Source of the DNA: Paracoccus homiensis | GTDB taxonomy: Bacteria > Pseudomonadota > Alphaproteobacteria > Rhodobacterales > Rhodobacteraceae | Assembly: GCF_900111675.1 (NCBI RefSeq) | Contig: NZ_FOHO01000012.1 | Span: 42,710-106,709 of the forward strand | Length of the DNA: 64,000 nt | Direction: 5' to 3' | In this document: positions 1-7,751 of the stretch, piece by piece | How the letters are laid out: every line of letters starts with the position of its first letter | How positions within the stretch are numbered: position 1 is the stretch's first letter | The notes under the pieces: model-generated | Told to the model about the DNA's origin: nothing | Databases searched by the model: none | The model's input: only the letters and a program-made list of their open reading frames with translations | Position numbers and translations under genes: made by a program

Positions 1-1
1 G

Positions 2-54
2 AACCCCGCCGCGACCCGGCGCGTCCTGACCATCATGTTCCCCTCCGATTACTG
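2..54 (+). CDS. C-terminal end of an ORF entering from the left edge
   Basis: An open frame runs in from the left edge and ends with TGA at 52-54, giving a tail that finishes RRVLTIMFPSDY. It lies upstream of, and in the same direction as, the early-region genes. There is too little sequence to recognise a family, and it could be a chance open frame. Confidence 0.3.
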
Positions 55-122
55 AACCCCCGAACCCGGCCCGCTTCATGCTCCGGGTGGGCCGGCCAAG
101 CGCAACAGCAACCGGAAAGGAG

Positions 123-242
123 GTGAGAACAATCAATCAATGGCTTGAGGCGCGGATCGCGGAAGCGTGGGCGCTCATCAGGAAGGGCGGTCACTCCGCC
201 AAGATCGGCCACGCCTTCCTGAACCAGCACGGGGTCATGTGA
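123..242 (+). CDS. Small hypothetical protein, about 39 aa
   Basis: A short frame with a GTG at 123 ends with TGA at 240-242 and encodes a protein with a Trp/Leu/Ala-rich helix (NQWLEARIAEAWALI) and a basic tail. An AAGGAGGTG sequence abuts the GTG, so the real start may be the GTG, a rarer downstream codon, or an ATG at 78 (54 aa). It sits between the frame entering the window and the ParB-like gene. Reality and start are both uncertain and no family is recognised. Confidence 0.35.
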   Translation: MRTINQWLEARIAEAWALIRKGGHSAKIGHAFLNQHGVM

Positions 243-249
243 CCCCCTC

Positions 250-273
250 GCCTCACCCCGTCAGGGGTGAGGC
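250..273. other. Perfect 10-bp hairpin upstream of the ParB-like gene
   Basis: GCCTCACCCC and GGGGTGAGGC pair perfectly around a GTCA loop. No T-run follows. It ends 43 bases before the ATG at 316 and is one of three similar intercistronic hairpins (also 2174-2202 and 6846-6869). Confidence 0.6.
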
Positions 274-315
274 ACCGATAACACAAAACCACAGTCGCAA
301 ACAAGGAAAAGACCT

Positions 316-2166
316 ATGAAACAAGGTGCCATTACCACCGCCCCGATCCAGTATTTCCCGCTGTCCGCGCTCTATCTCTCAGACATGAACCCCCGGCAGG
401 ACGTCGATGCCGACCGCATCGACCAACTGGCCGACAGCATCGTGGCCGTGGGCCTGCTGCAGAACCTTGCGGGCCTTGCCGACGAGGCCGGACATGTCGG
501 GATCGTCGCGGGCGGTCGCCGCCTGCGCGCCCTGATCCGCGCTTTCGAGAAACACGCCGACCTGCTGGATCGCCGCCCGGAACTGGCGGAAATCCCCGTC
601 CGTCTGGCCCCCGACGAGGCCACCGCACGGGCATGGGCCAGCGTCGAGAACGCGGCCCGCGAGGATTTGCACCCCGCTGATGAAATCCGCGCCTATGGCC
701 GCATGGCCGAGACGGGCAGCGATGTGCCTGCTATCGCCCGCGTGTTCGCCGTGACCGAGGCGCATGTTTATCGCCGCCTTGCGCTTGCGGCTTTGCCCGT
801 ACCGATCCTCGATGCGCTGAAAGCGGGCGAAATCACCCTTGAGGCCGCGAAATGCTTCACCGTGGCTCAGGACGAAGCCCTTGCACTCGATGTGCTGGAC
901 CGGATGCGCGGTCAGGACGTGTCGGTCCACCGCCTGAAACAACTTCTGCAACCCGAGGCGATCCGCGACACCGACCGCCGTGCTGTCTATGTCGGGCTTG
1001 ATGCCTACGAAGGCGCGGGCGGTCCGATCACCCGTGACCTTTTCGCGAACGAGGTCTTTCTGGGCGATAGCGCATTGCTGGATCAATTGTTCGCGGAAAA
1101 GCTGGCAATGGACGCCGAGGCCATCGGGCATGGCTGGAAATGGGTCGAGACCAGCACGGAGTCGTGGATCAGCTATGATTTGACCTCGAAGCTGGACCGC
1201 ATCTATCGGGTCGAAGGCGATCTGACCGAGGAACAAGCCGAGCGTTACGACGAATTGTCGGAACTGGCCGCCGCCGAAGCTCTGGGCGAGGAAGGGCAGG
1301 CGGAACTGGATGCGCTGGAAACACTGGCACGGGGCGACTTCACCGATGCGCAGCGCGACCATGCCGGGCTGTTCGTATTCGTGGACAGTCGCGGCGAACT
1401 GACCGTGCAGGCGGCTTATATCCGGGCCGAGGATCGCGAGGCCGCGATTGCGGCAGAGGTGCTGACCGGACATGCCGCCCGCAGCCGCGACGGCAGCACC
1501 GCCGATGCCGCTCCGAAATCGCCCATCAGCAACGCGCTGCGCGACGATCTGGGCTGGGTGGCGCAGGGCGCACGGCAGAATGCGGCGCTGCGCGATCCCG
1601 AACTGCTGATCGACCTGCTGGCCTATCAGTTGAGCCACGGCCTTGCCTGGCGCAAGCCGTTCGGGCTTGCGACAGAGGACGTGCCGAACTGGCCGACCAC
1701 CGAGGCCGAGGGCTATGCGCTGGACGACCGCCTGACCGCCAATCCGCCGCGCGACATGTATGGCAAGGACCTTGCCAAATCCTTCCGCGCCTTCCGTTCC
1801 AAGGGAGCCGAGCATGTTCGGGGCGAACTGGTGCGGATGCTGGCCGCGCATTACCGGGGCGGGTCCGATGAACTGGCCGCGCTGATCGACAAGGAGACCA
1901 AGCCCGCGATCCGCGAGGTCTGGACGCCCACCGCCGCGAACTTCTTTTCCCGCGTTGGAGGCCCTTACCTCAACGACCTGTGGTGCGATCTGCTGGACCT
2001 CGCCGCCGATCACCCCACCGCCACCAGCTTCGCCAAGCTGAAAAAGGGCGAGAAGGCGGCAAAGCTGGAAACCCTGTTCAGTGATGCCGACACGCGCAAG
2101 GCGCTCGGGATCACCGAGGCGCAGGAGGCCCGCATCGCGGCATGGCTCCCCGAGGGCATGGCCTGA
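316..2166 (+). CDS. ParB/RepB/Spo0J-like protein with long C-terminal extension
   Basis: The 616-aa product begins with a ParB N-terminal fold (about residues 10-110). Visible pieces are DADRIDQLADSIVAVGLLQN, the nucleotide-binding-loop-like GGRRLRAL near residue 66, and NAAREDLHPADEIRAY. A helix-turn-helix follows (IARVFAVTEAHVYRRLALA, about 135-155). The remaining ~400 residues have no domain I recognise. True partition ParBs are usually ~300 aa and follow parA, and no ParA lies here, so a DNA-binding or CTPase-like plasmid role is more likely than partition. The start is set by AAGGAAAAG about 6 bases upstream. It is the first clear gene of a plus-strand series in the presumed plasmid leading region. 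Confidence 0.8.
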   Translation: MKQGAITTAPIQYFPLSALYLSDMNPRQDVDADRIDQLADSIVAVGLLQNLAGLADEAGHVGIVAGGRRLRALIRAFEKHADLLDRRPELAEIPVRLAPDEATARAWASVENAAREDLHPADEIRAYGRMAETGSDVPAIARVFAVTEAHVYRRLALAALPVPILDALKAGEITLEAAKCFTVAQDEALALDVLDRMRGQDVSVHRLKQLLQPEAIRDTDRRAVYVGLDAYEGAGGPITRDLFANEVFLGDSALLDQLFAEKLAMDAEAIGHGWKWVETSTESWISYDLTSKLDRIYRVEGDLTEEQAERYDELSELAAAEALGEEGQAELDALETLARGDFTDAQRDHAGLFVFVDSRGELTVQAAYIRAEDREAAIAAEVLTGHAARSRDGSTADAAPKSPISNALRDDLGWVAQGARQNAALRDPELLIDLLAYQLSHGLAWRKPFGLATEDVPNWPTTEAEGYALDDRLTANPPRDMYGKDLAKSFRAFRSKGAEHVRGELVRMLAAHYRGGSDELAALIDKETKPAIREVWTPTAANFFSRVGGPYLNDLWCDLLDLAADHPTATSFAKLKKGEKAAKLETLFSDADTRKALGITEAQEARIAAWLPEGMA

Positions 2167-2173
2167 TAACAGC

Positions 2174-2202
2174 GGGGCGCGCGCGCGAAGATCGCGCGCC
2201 CC
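2174..2202. other. 10-bp G+C hairpin between genes
   Basis: GGGGCGCGCG and CGCGCGCCCC pair around a 9-base loop, 7 bases after the ParB-like stop and 36 bases before the next ATG. It lacks a T-run, so it resembles the other early-region intercistronic hairpins rather than a classical terminator. Confidence 0.55.
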
Positions 2203-2238
2203 GGTCCCGGCAACACGGTTTCAGAAAGGACAGCACAG

Positions 2239-2472
2239 ATGGACTATGCACGGGAAAAATCATGGCACGGGCTTTCCTGCACCTGTGGCGGGGGCTACCG
2301 CGTCGGCCATGCCATCGGCTGCGAATACGCAACCAGCAGAGACAATCTCAACCAGTTGGACACCGACCTTGCCCGCGCCGTGGCGCAGGGCGATCAGGCG
2401 GAAGCCGCCGATCTGCGCCGGATCAAAGAAGGGATCGAGGCCGTCGCCGCACGATCCGCCACGGGAACCTGA
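2239..2472 (+). CDS. Small cysteine-containing hypothetical protein (77 aa)
   Basis: The product starts MDYAREKSWHGLSCTCGGGY, with a CxC-GGG motif and a further Cys (IGCEY), followed by an acidic/alanine-rich helical half (DLARAVAQGDQAEAADLRRI). The Cys pattern could bind a metal, but four well-spaced ligands are not evident. AGAAAGGAC upstream is a plausible ribosome site. The next gene begins 3 bases after its stop, so the two are probably co-transcribed. No family recognised. Confidence 0.6.
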   Translation: MDYAREKSWHGLSCTCGGGYRVGHAIGCEYATSRDNLNQLDTDLARAVAQGDQAEAADLRRIKEGIEAVAARSATGT

Positions 2473-2475
2473 TCA

Positions 2476-2952
2476 ATGCGCTTCATCAGATCGGCCCGTC
2501 ACCCGTTCACCGACACCGCCCGCAAGCGGGCCGCGCTGGCCCGCAGACAGACAGCCGACCGGGAGGCCCTGCCGCTCTTCGCCGCCGAGATCGCGGCCCG
2601 TCAGAAAAGCCCCGACGATGTGATGCTGGCCCGCGCGAATGTCTGGGCGGCGCAGGAGGCCCGCAGCCGCCAGCGCCGCGCCGATCAGTGGCGGCGTGCC
2701 CGCCGCCTGATCGACGCCATGCCACCAAGGCAGCGCCGCCGGGACCGGGCCGCGTGGAACGGCGCACCCTATCCCGCCGATCCGGTCTATCTGCTGGATT
2801 TCCTGCACAGCCTTGAGGCCGGGCGCATCGCCCTCGATGCCCTGCCCTTCACCCCGCGCCGCGTGAACCTGCGCAGTCATGTAACCTCTGAAGAAATGGC
2901 GGCAGGCCGGACCTGCCGCCAGTCCAACAGGGAGGATTTTCAGTGTGGCTGA
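2476..2952 (+). CDS. Arginine/alanine-rich hypothetical protein (158 aa)
   Basis: A basic protein rich in Arg and Ala, with a long predicted helix (AANVWAAQEARSRQRRADQW-type region, about residues 50-85) and a C-terminal segment containing AAWNGAPYPADPVYLLDFLH. Its ATG lies 3 bases after the preceding stop. The basic character fits a nucleic-acid-binding plasmid protein, but no family is recognised. An alternative start is the ATG at 2719, which would halve the protein. Confidence 0.55.
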   Translation: MRFIRSARHPFTDTARKRAALARRQTADREALPLFAAEIAARQKSPDDVMLARANVWAAQEARSRQRRADQWRRARRLIDAMPPRQRRRDRAAWNGAPYPADPVYLLDFLHSLEAGRIALDALPFTPRRVNLRSHVTSEEMAAGRTCRQSNREDFQCG

Positions 2953-3017
2953 CTTTACGTCACTTCGCCATAGGGTTGTTGTAAGTTTCTTTCTTCGCCT
3001 CTCGCACTGACCCTTTT

Positions 3018-3033
3018 CCTTCTGCGACGAAGG
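3018..3033 (+). repeat. Pre-terminator element, copy 1
   Basis: CCTTCTGCGACGAAGG is itself a small inverted repeat (CCTTC/GAAGG). The identical 16 bases occur at 7729-7744, each time followed by a short AACTGG-type spacer and then a terminator hairpin. Confidence 0.7.
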
Positions 3034-3040
3034 TCAACTG

Positions 3041-3071
3041 GCCCCGCGATTTTCGTGGGGCGCTCTTTTTT
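3041..3071 (+). terminator. Rho-independent terminator
   Basis: CCCCGCGA and TCGTGGGG form an 8-bp stem (one G-T pair) with a TTT loop, followed by CGCTCTTTTTT. It closes the plus-strand operon ending at 2952. Confidence 0.75.
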
Positions 3072-3503
3072 CCGCCTGCCGCTATCGTCCACCCCTGATT
3101 GCCAGCCGATATGTGATATCCACTCTCTGCTGCTGTCGGGCCGAGTTGCCCTGCCCCCCTCCCCCGGCATCCGCCGGGAAAGGATCGCCAGGGCCGGCGC
3201 TTCGCGCGGAGCCGCGCCCCCGGCGCGGCGTCTCCACCCGCTCGTTGCACCAGGATGCACCGGCTTCGATTGTGCCCGGCTGTTAACCCGGCCGAACATC
3301 GGCCGGGGCCAGGCCGCACCACCCCGCACGGTCTGTGGATTATTCCACACGGGTCAAGGACGGCGCCGCGCCGAAGGGGCGCGGCTTGCAAGCGCCCGTG
3401 CCGGGCGTCCCTGACCTCGCGTGTCCGAATCCGCCGACCGCGCAGGGCTCTGATGAAGGTTTTCCACTGGAAGTGGACGGGAAACCTTCAAGCGCCAATT
3501 GCT

Positions 3504-4268
3504 TTATGGCTCCTCCCACTTCTCTTGGTAGGTTTCGACAAGAAACGTGGCAATCGCCCCTGCCGTGTTGACCGCAAGGCTGGCGTGACGAGGTGAAGCC
3601 CTGATCGGCAATTTGCCCCCACGCCCGTGCGAGTCAGACAGGCGATTGCGCAACGTGCCGATGCCGTTCACAAGGTTCAATGCACCGCCCAAAATGGCCT
3701 TGATTGGTTCTTCGGTGTGCTGGTTCGGCGCAAGATTCAACAGCTTCGCAACAGTGGCATATAGCTTTGGCAGGTCGTCCTTATCTGAATAGGTTTCGCC
3801 ACACTCGTCGAGGATACGCTTGATCATGGTTTCAAGGAGCGTTCGTGCCACCGTGATTGCCCCATCCGGATCGGTACTGCGGCGGGCAATAGCCTTGCCC
3901 CATACGGAATGAACGCCCGCCACGTCGAATGTCTCCAGGGCATCAGACGCCACCTTGTCGCCGGGTGCCGTGTTGCTGCCCTCAAGCCTATCCATCAAGG
4001 GTGTGAAAGCCTTGTTGATGATCTCGCGCCGTCCGGCATAGGTTTCTGACGCCCGTTTAATATAGGGCCAGAAAGCGGACAGATTTCGGTAGGTTCTTAC
4101 AAACGGTGGAAGCAGGTCGCAGAGAAAAGGATCAGCCATGAACTCGCGGCGGAGATGCTGATAAACACCGTCGTCTGCCGAACCACCTGTAGCCCGTTCA
4201 GTAAGCAGGCCTTCAAGCATTGTCGCCTGCTCAATTCGCGACGATGGAATCTCATTTTGTGAATACAT
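3504..4268 (-). CDS. Abortive-infection family protein with Abi_C-type domain
   Basis: The 254-aa product has a C-terminal half typical of the abortive-infection C-terminal family. Visible pieces are ARTLLETMIKRILDECG (141-157), DLPKLYATVAKLLNLAP (165-181), QHTEEPIKAILGGA and GTLRNRLSDSHGRGG (204-218). R207-N208 and H214 form an R-x6-H arrangement compatible with a HEPN-type RNase site; that is inference. The N-terminal half (FMADPFLCDLLPPFVRTYRN) probably senses or regulates. The gene stands alone, opposite to its neighbours. It would act as an anti-phage or anti-plasmid suicide or RNA-cleaving factor. A hairpin at 3455-3489 lies just beyond its stop. Confidence 0.75.
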   Translation of the reverse strand: MYSQNEIPSSRIEQATMLEGLLTERATGGSADDGVYQHLRREFMADPFLCDLLPPFVRTYRNLSAFWPYIKRASETYAGRREIINKAFTPLMDRLEGSNTAPGDKVASDALETFDVAGVHSVWGKAIARRSTDPDGAITVARTLLETMIKRILDECGETYSDKDDLPKLYATVAKLLNLAPNQHTEEPIKAILGGALNLVNGIGTLRNRLSDSHGRGGKLPIRASPRHASLAVNTAGAIATFLVETYQEKWEEP

Positions 4269-4932
4269 CTTCTACCGCCAGCTTCAGATCCTCCATCACC
4301 ATATTCATTCCCTGTTGAGCGACAACGGCGCATCGCCGGCAGGCCGGCGACCGTGCCCCAGTCGCGCTGTCGCGCGACCCAAGCCCGCCAGGGCGATGCG
4401 GTCGGCTGCGGCGCCTGCGGTCTGTCTCGTCCCGAGCCAGATCCTCGATCGCCGGTCCTGACCGCCCTGCCCCGCCGGTCTTGGCCCATCCGGGTGACGG
4501 TCACTTGCGCGGGCCGGCCTTCAGCCCTCGCGCACAACCGGACCCTTGGGCAGGCTTTCGGCCCCTGCCAAACCCGGTCAGTCACAGTCCCGCACGCGAG
4601 CATTCTGCCGGGACAGCTGGCGGCGAGGGCGGTTTCGAGCGAAACTAGCGGGGTTGCGGTTGATCCGGACACGACATGCTCAGCCCCAGCCCTTGCCATC
4701 CTTCTCGCTGCCGGTTCGGCGATCACTTGGCTCCGTGGCCTGTTGGTCCTGTCCTGCAAGGGGCGTTTCTTCCAGATGAAACATGACAGGGCAGCGCGGC
4801 TGACGGCCTTCAACGACGAATTTCCCCTGGCCTGCGGCCATTCCTCGCGCCCCAAATTCGCCTTTGACAGCCGCTTATTCTGCCCTGTCCGCAGAGGTTT
4901 CATCGAAACGCCAGGCAGGAGAGGAAAATCCA
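4269..4932. other. Intergenic stretch, no gene recognised
   Basis: About 660 bases without a supported gene. Long open frames exist in both directions but show no domain or ribosome site and reflect the high G+C content. The 5' end must hold the promoter of the minus-strand abi gene, and the 3' end the promoter of the small gene at 4933. Confidence 0.5.
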
Positions 4933-5124
4933 ATGGCCACCGAAAACATGAAGCTCCGCGTCAAAACCGGCGAGAAGGACGGCAAGAACTTCTGGGACGA
5001 CTGCGGGGTCGTCTTCATCAACCGCAACCCCGCCGGCGAGATCACCTCGATCCAGGTCCGCCACAACATGTTCCCCGGCGTCGATATGGTCGCCTTCCCG
5101 AAACGGGCGGACGACCAGGAGTAA
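4933..5124 (+). CDS. Small hypothetical protein (63 aa)
   Basis: The protein begins MATENMKLRVKTGEKDGKNF and continues with a short beta-rich core (WDDCGVVFINRNPAGEITSI) and an acidic end. The ATG at 4933 is preferred over one at 4864 because GGAGAGGAAAATCCA precedes it. A single compact domain with conserved-looking WDxCGVVF is consistent with a real small plasmid protein; function unknown. It stands directly before the first large leader repeat. Confidence 0.6.
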   Translation: MATENMKLRVKTGEKDGKNFWDDCGVVFINRNPAGEITSIQVRHNMFPGVDMVAFPKRADDQE

Positions 5125-5205
5125 CGGCAAGGGGGTGGCGACAGCCGCCCCTTCACCGTTCCATCCAGTCGCTACCGCGACAGCCTGCGGCCAGACAGGA
5201 CAGGC

Positions 5206-5574
5206 GCGACCCGCGCGGAGGCGCGGGCCATGACGAGATGAGGACGTGGCGGGGGATCGACGCGGGCTGCGCCCGCGCTCACCCCCGCCCCGGCGACTTT
5301 TCCATTTGCTTTTGTCCGCCACGCATCCCTGCGTCTGACGGTCAATGCCCTAGCGCCGCGCGATGCGCGTCGTCGTCCAGACGGGCCGTGTCCTCGGCTG
5401 CGCCTGCGGGCCGCACCACCCCGCCTTCCCGAGCCTTGACAGTCAGCCCTAGGGCCGCGGGCAGGGCTACGCCCTCCCCGCTTTGCCGTCCGAAAGGCAT
5501 GGGGCCTTTCGACGACAAGCAGAGAGGTCTCGCCCATCGGCGGAAAGGGGCAGAGACCTCGCCGCCCGTCGCAA
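5206..5574 (+). repeat. Large leader repeat, copy 1 (before the gene at 5590)
   Basis: A G+C-rich ~370-base segment that recurs, nearly identical by eye, at 13483-13854 before ardC. It contains a compound hairpin at 5246-5287 (outer stem GGCGGGGG/CCCCCGCC, inner stem CGCGGGC/GCCCGCG), a smaller hairpin near its start (CCCGCGC-GGAG-GCGCGGG), and an AGGGC-TAC-GCCCT hairpin. The conserved 34-base core is at 5386-5419, and a TTGACA hexamer at 5436-5441 has no good -10 sequence. It ends just before the ribosome site of the following gene. A leader or promoter role, possibly active on single-stranded DNA, is inferred. Confidence 0.85.
5386..5419 (+). repeat. 34-base core element, copy 1
   Basis: Starts CCGTGTCCTCGGCTG and ends GGGCCGCACCAC, and contains the near-palindrome TGCGG-G-CCGCA. 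It is identical, in inverted orientation, to 16129-16162, and four bases differ from 13664-13697. Confidence 0.8.
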
Positions 5575-5589
5575 GAGAAGGACGACACC

Positions 5590-6234
5590 ATGTTTCGGAA
5601 CTTTGACGATCTGACCCGCTGCGAAGGCCGCTGGCTCAATCTCTGGGCCGCGTTCGACGTGACCGGCGAATACCTCGGCACATTCACCCTCGATGAATTG
5701 CGCGACAGGGCACAGGTGGAAGCCAAATGGGTCAGCTCTGTGCAATTCCGCAGTGCCGGTCAGCGCATGGACGAAAGCGCGCTGGCGCAGAAACTCAACG
5801 GCCTGCCATCCGGCACGACCGTGTTCGACTTTACCGGTTTTCGTGTTTCGCCCGTTCACCACACGGGCGGCACCCTCACGGGGGGAAATATCGAAGTTTG
5901 CGACCCCGGACAGCACGTCCTCTGGTCAGTCTATGGCTTTCACCGCCAAGCGCAGGAATGGCAGATCGTTCACGACGCCCTACCGGGCGAGATTGGCGAG
6001 GTTCTGGCCCGGATCGTGGACCTGACGGGCGAGCTGGTCGAATATCGCGACCTCAGCCATGCCTATGCCAACACCCGCCTGCCCGATCTGGTCGATCTTC
6101 TGGCGCAGCGGATTCATGACGAAATCCCCGGATACGATCACCCCGAGAGTTTCCGCGAGGATGATTTTGACGCGCACCCGCTGGCGGAATTGCGTGAGAG
6201 CATCGCCGATGCCCTCGATCTGCGGAGGGGCTGA
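5590..6234 (+). CDS. Acidic hypothetical protein of the leading region (214 aa)
   Basis: An acidic protein (many Asp/Glu, for example HPESFREDDFDAHPLAELRE near the end) without signal peptide or membrane segments. The N-terminal half looks beta-rich (WLNLWAAFDVTGEYLGTFTL; TVFDFTGFRVSPVHHTGG); the C-terminal half is helical and contains DLVDLLAQRIHDEIPGYDHP. It is the first gene after leader repeat copy 1, the position that ardC has after copy 2. Together with its acidity, this makes an anti-defence role such as DNA mimicry plausible, but that is inference only. The ATG is preceded by AGAGAAGGACGACACC. Its stop is 1 base from the next start. Confidence 0.7.
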   Translation: MFRNFDDLTRCEGRWLNLWAAFDVTGEYLGTFTLDELRDRAQVEAKWVSSVQFRSAGQRMDESALAQKLNGLPSGTTVFDFTGFRVSPVHHTGGTLTGGNIEVCDPGQHVLWSVYGFHRQAQEWQIVHDALPGEIGEVLARIVDLTGELVEYRDLSHAYANTRLPDLVDLLAQRIHDEIPGYDHPESFREDDFDAHPLAELRESIADALDLRRG

Positions 6235-6235
6235 T

Positions 6236-6838
6236 ATGGACTGGCTCATCTATAACCAAACCCCCGTCTGCATCCGCGACGAGATCGCACGGCTTTGCAC
6301 ATGGGACAACGAGACAGGACGGGGTTTCCCCGTCCTCATCAGCCGCAAGGGGTCCGTCTGGTATGCCGCCGTGCGCAGCGAACCCGCGATCGGACAGCTG
6401 GTCAGCGGCACCGATGCCAGCGGCAGTTTCGAGACCGATGCCACGGGCGGCTATACGTTCGCCGCTGTCTTCCTGACACGCCGGGAAGGCGGCGGCTGGG
6501 GCTACAAGGACATGGACGAAACGGCTGGTCCGGTCGAATGCGAAGCCCCGGCAAAACTTCTGGACCTGCTGTCAACCACCACCCATGAATATGCGCTGGA
6601 CTGGCGGCAGTGGTGTCGCAGCCACGCGGCCCGCACCGGCCGTCGCCTGAAGGCGGGCGACGTGATCCGGTTCCCTGAACCGTTGAGGTTCAGCGATGGC
6701 AGCGAGGGGCAGACCTTCCGGGTCAACAAGGAACGCTTCGCCGGGGCGAACCGGGCGACCACCTTTTTCACCTGCATCGCGACAGGCGCAGATTGCCGCA
6801 TCAGCCGCGTCATGTCGCGTGACTGGACCCGCATCTGA
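6236..6838 (+). CDS. Hypothetical plasmid protein, possibly DUF6927-like (200 aa)
   Basis: Begins MDWLIYNQTPVCIRDEIARL and carries SRKGSVWYAAVRS, YTFAAVFLTRREGGGWGYKD and CRSHAARTGRRLKAGDVIRF. The opening and the 'K-G-S-x-W-Y-A-A-V' segment recall the uncharacterised DUF6927 group of plasmid proteins, from memory and not confirmed. GCGGAGGGG precedes the ATG, which is 1 base after the upstream stop, so this gene and the 214-aa acidic protein are co-transcribed from leader copy 1. Two late cysteines (FFTCIATGADC) may be structural. Function unknown. Confidence 0.65.
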   Translation: MDWLIYNQTPVCIRDEIARLCTWDNETGRGFPVLISRKGSVWYAAVRSEPAIGQLVSGTDASGSFETDATGGYTFAAVFLTRREGGGWGYKDMDETAGPVECEAPAKLLDLLSTTTHEYALDWRQWCRSHAARTGRRLKAGDVIRFPEPLRFSDGSEGQTFRVNKERFAGANRATTFFTCIATGADCRISRVMSRDWTRI

Positions 6839-6845
6839 GCCGCGC

Positions 6846-6869
6846 GCGCCGCGCCTGACGGCGCGGCGC
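6846..6869. other. Perfect 10-bp hairpin between genes
   Basis: GCGCCGCGCC and GGCGCGGCGC pair perfectly around a TGAC loop, 29 bases before the ATG at 6899. Same design as 250-273, whose loop GTCA is its reverse complement. Confidence 0.6.
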
Positions 6870-6898
6870 CCTGCCCCCAACGCCACAAGGACTTTGAC

Positions 6899-7684
6899 AT
6901 GGCCCATCAAGCCGTGACCGCATTCGTGCGCGCACTCGATCAGTTCGACCGCTCGAAGACCCGCACCGAGGTTTTCCGGATCTTCTGCGAAATGGCCTTC
7001 TGCGCCCTGGCGAAGCGCGCCTCGCCCTTTGCCGATCAGCGCGACCGGCTGGAAGCGCAATTTTTGGAGTGCGTCCGCATGTTGCCGAACAAGGACGACG
7101 TGCGGCGCATGCCTGAAATGATGGCGATCGCCATCCAGACCATTGCCGCCGGGGGCGTCGATTTCTTCGGCCAGGCAGCGGCCGAGATCGGCGCACTCGA
7201 TGCCCGCCTGGGCCAGTTCTTTTCCCCCTACGAGGTCAGCCGCATGATGGCCGAAATGTCCCTTGGTCATGTGTCGGCCCAAATCGAGGAACAAGGCTTC
7301 ATCACTATCTCGGAACCCGCCGCAGGCGCGGGCGGAATGGTGCTGGCCGTGGCCGATGTGATCGAGAAACAGGGTTTCGACCCGGCCCGGCATATCTGGG
7401 TCGAGGCCGTGGAGCTGTCTCGCGCCACCTTTCACATGGCCTATGTCCAGATCGCCGCGCGAGGTGTCGCCGGACAAGTGATCAATGGCAACAGCCTGTC
7501 ACTCGAAACCTACGATCAGGCATTCACCCCGGCCGCGCCCGCATTTCATGCGATGAACGGCCATCCTTTCGCCAAACAGCAGGAAGCCGCGCGGCAGGCG
7601 GCCGAGGTCGAAGAGGCCGCGCAGGCGGGGCGCCGGGAGCTGCTGCGCAGTCCCGCGCCCGCGGCCGCGCGGGCTGTCTGGTAA
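6899..7684 (+). CDS. Orphan N6-adenine DNA methylase-like protein
   Basis: The 261-aa product has the start of a type I HsdM-like methylase: LGQFFSPYEVSRMMAEM (104-120), then the SAM-binding loop EPAAGAGGMVLA (139-150), then VEAVELSRATFHMAY for the adenosine-binding strand. The catalytic [N/D]PP[F/Y] motif is not present where expected; the chain instead reads PAAPAFHAMNGHPFAKQQ and ends in an Ala/Glu-rich tail. It is shorter than full HsdM (~500 aa) and lacks HsdS/HsdR partners. It could protect incoming plasmid DNA, bind SAM without methylating, or be a degenerate copy. The start follows a hairpin and CAAGGACTTTGAC. Confidence 0.7.
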   Translation: MAHQAVTAFVRALDQFDRSKTRTEVFRIFCEMAFCALAKRASPFADQRDRLEAQFLECVRMLPNKDDVRRMPEMMAIAIQTIAAGGVDFFGQAAAEIGALDARLGQFFSPYEVSRMMAEMSLGHVSAQIEEQGFITISEPAAGAGGMVLAVADVIEKQGFDPARHIWVEAVELSRATFHMAYVQIAARGVAGQVINGNSLSLETYDQAFTPAAPAFHAMNGHPFAKQQEAARQAAEVEEAAQAGRRELLRSPAPAAARAVW

Positions 7685-7728
7685 TAAGATTGACGGGGGT
7701 AAGCGAGTTCTCTACGCCCCCTACAGAT

Positions 7729-7744
7729 CCTTCTGCGACGAAGG
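7729..7744 (+). repeat. Pre-terminator element, copy 2
   Basis: Identical to 3018-3033 (CCTTC-TGCGAC-GAAGG), 45 bases after the methylase-like stop and 8 bases before a terminator stem. Confidence 0.7.
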
Positions 7745-7751
7745 TTTAACT

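Larger units (their letters stand above)
2953..3503. other. Intergenic stretch with terminator, dyad and long hairpin
   Basis: No convincing gene. It holds a conserved 16-base element (3018-3033), a terminator (3041-3071), a TGTGGA-TTAT-TCCACA dyad (3334-3349) and a hairpin at 3455-3489 whose arms GAAGGTTT/AAACCTTC enclose TCCACT-GGA-AGTGGA. GGCCGCACCACCCCGC at 3312-3327 is also found in the two large leader repeats further right. Confidence 0.6.

Noticed and set aside
379..2013. Long minus-strand open frame opposite the ParB-like gene
   Set aside because: No domain, atypical composition and exact overlap with a clear plus-strand gene; a by-product of high G+C content.
316..2166. True partition ParB
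   Set aside because: No parA, no visible parS sites, and a length twice that of partition ParB; described only as ParB-like.
3312..3327. Fourth copy of the leader core
   Set aside because: Only 16 bases are shared and no gene start follows in the same polarity; noted but not counted as a copy.
4353..5606. 417-codon plus-strand open frame
   Set aside because: It crosses intergenic sequence, the small gene at 4933 in another frame, and the leader repeat, with no domain or ribosome site.
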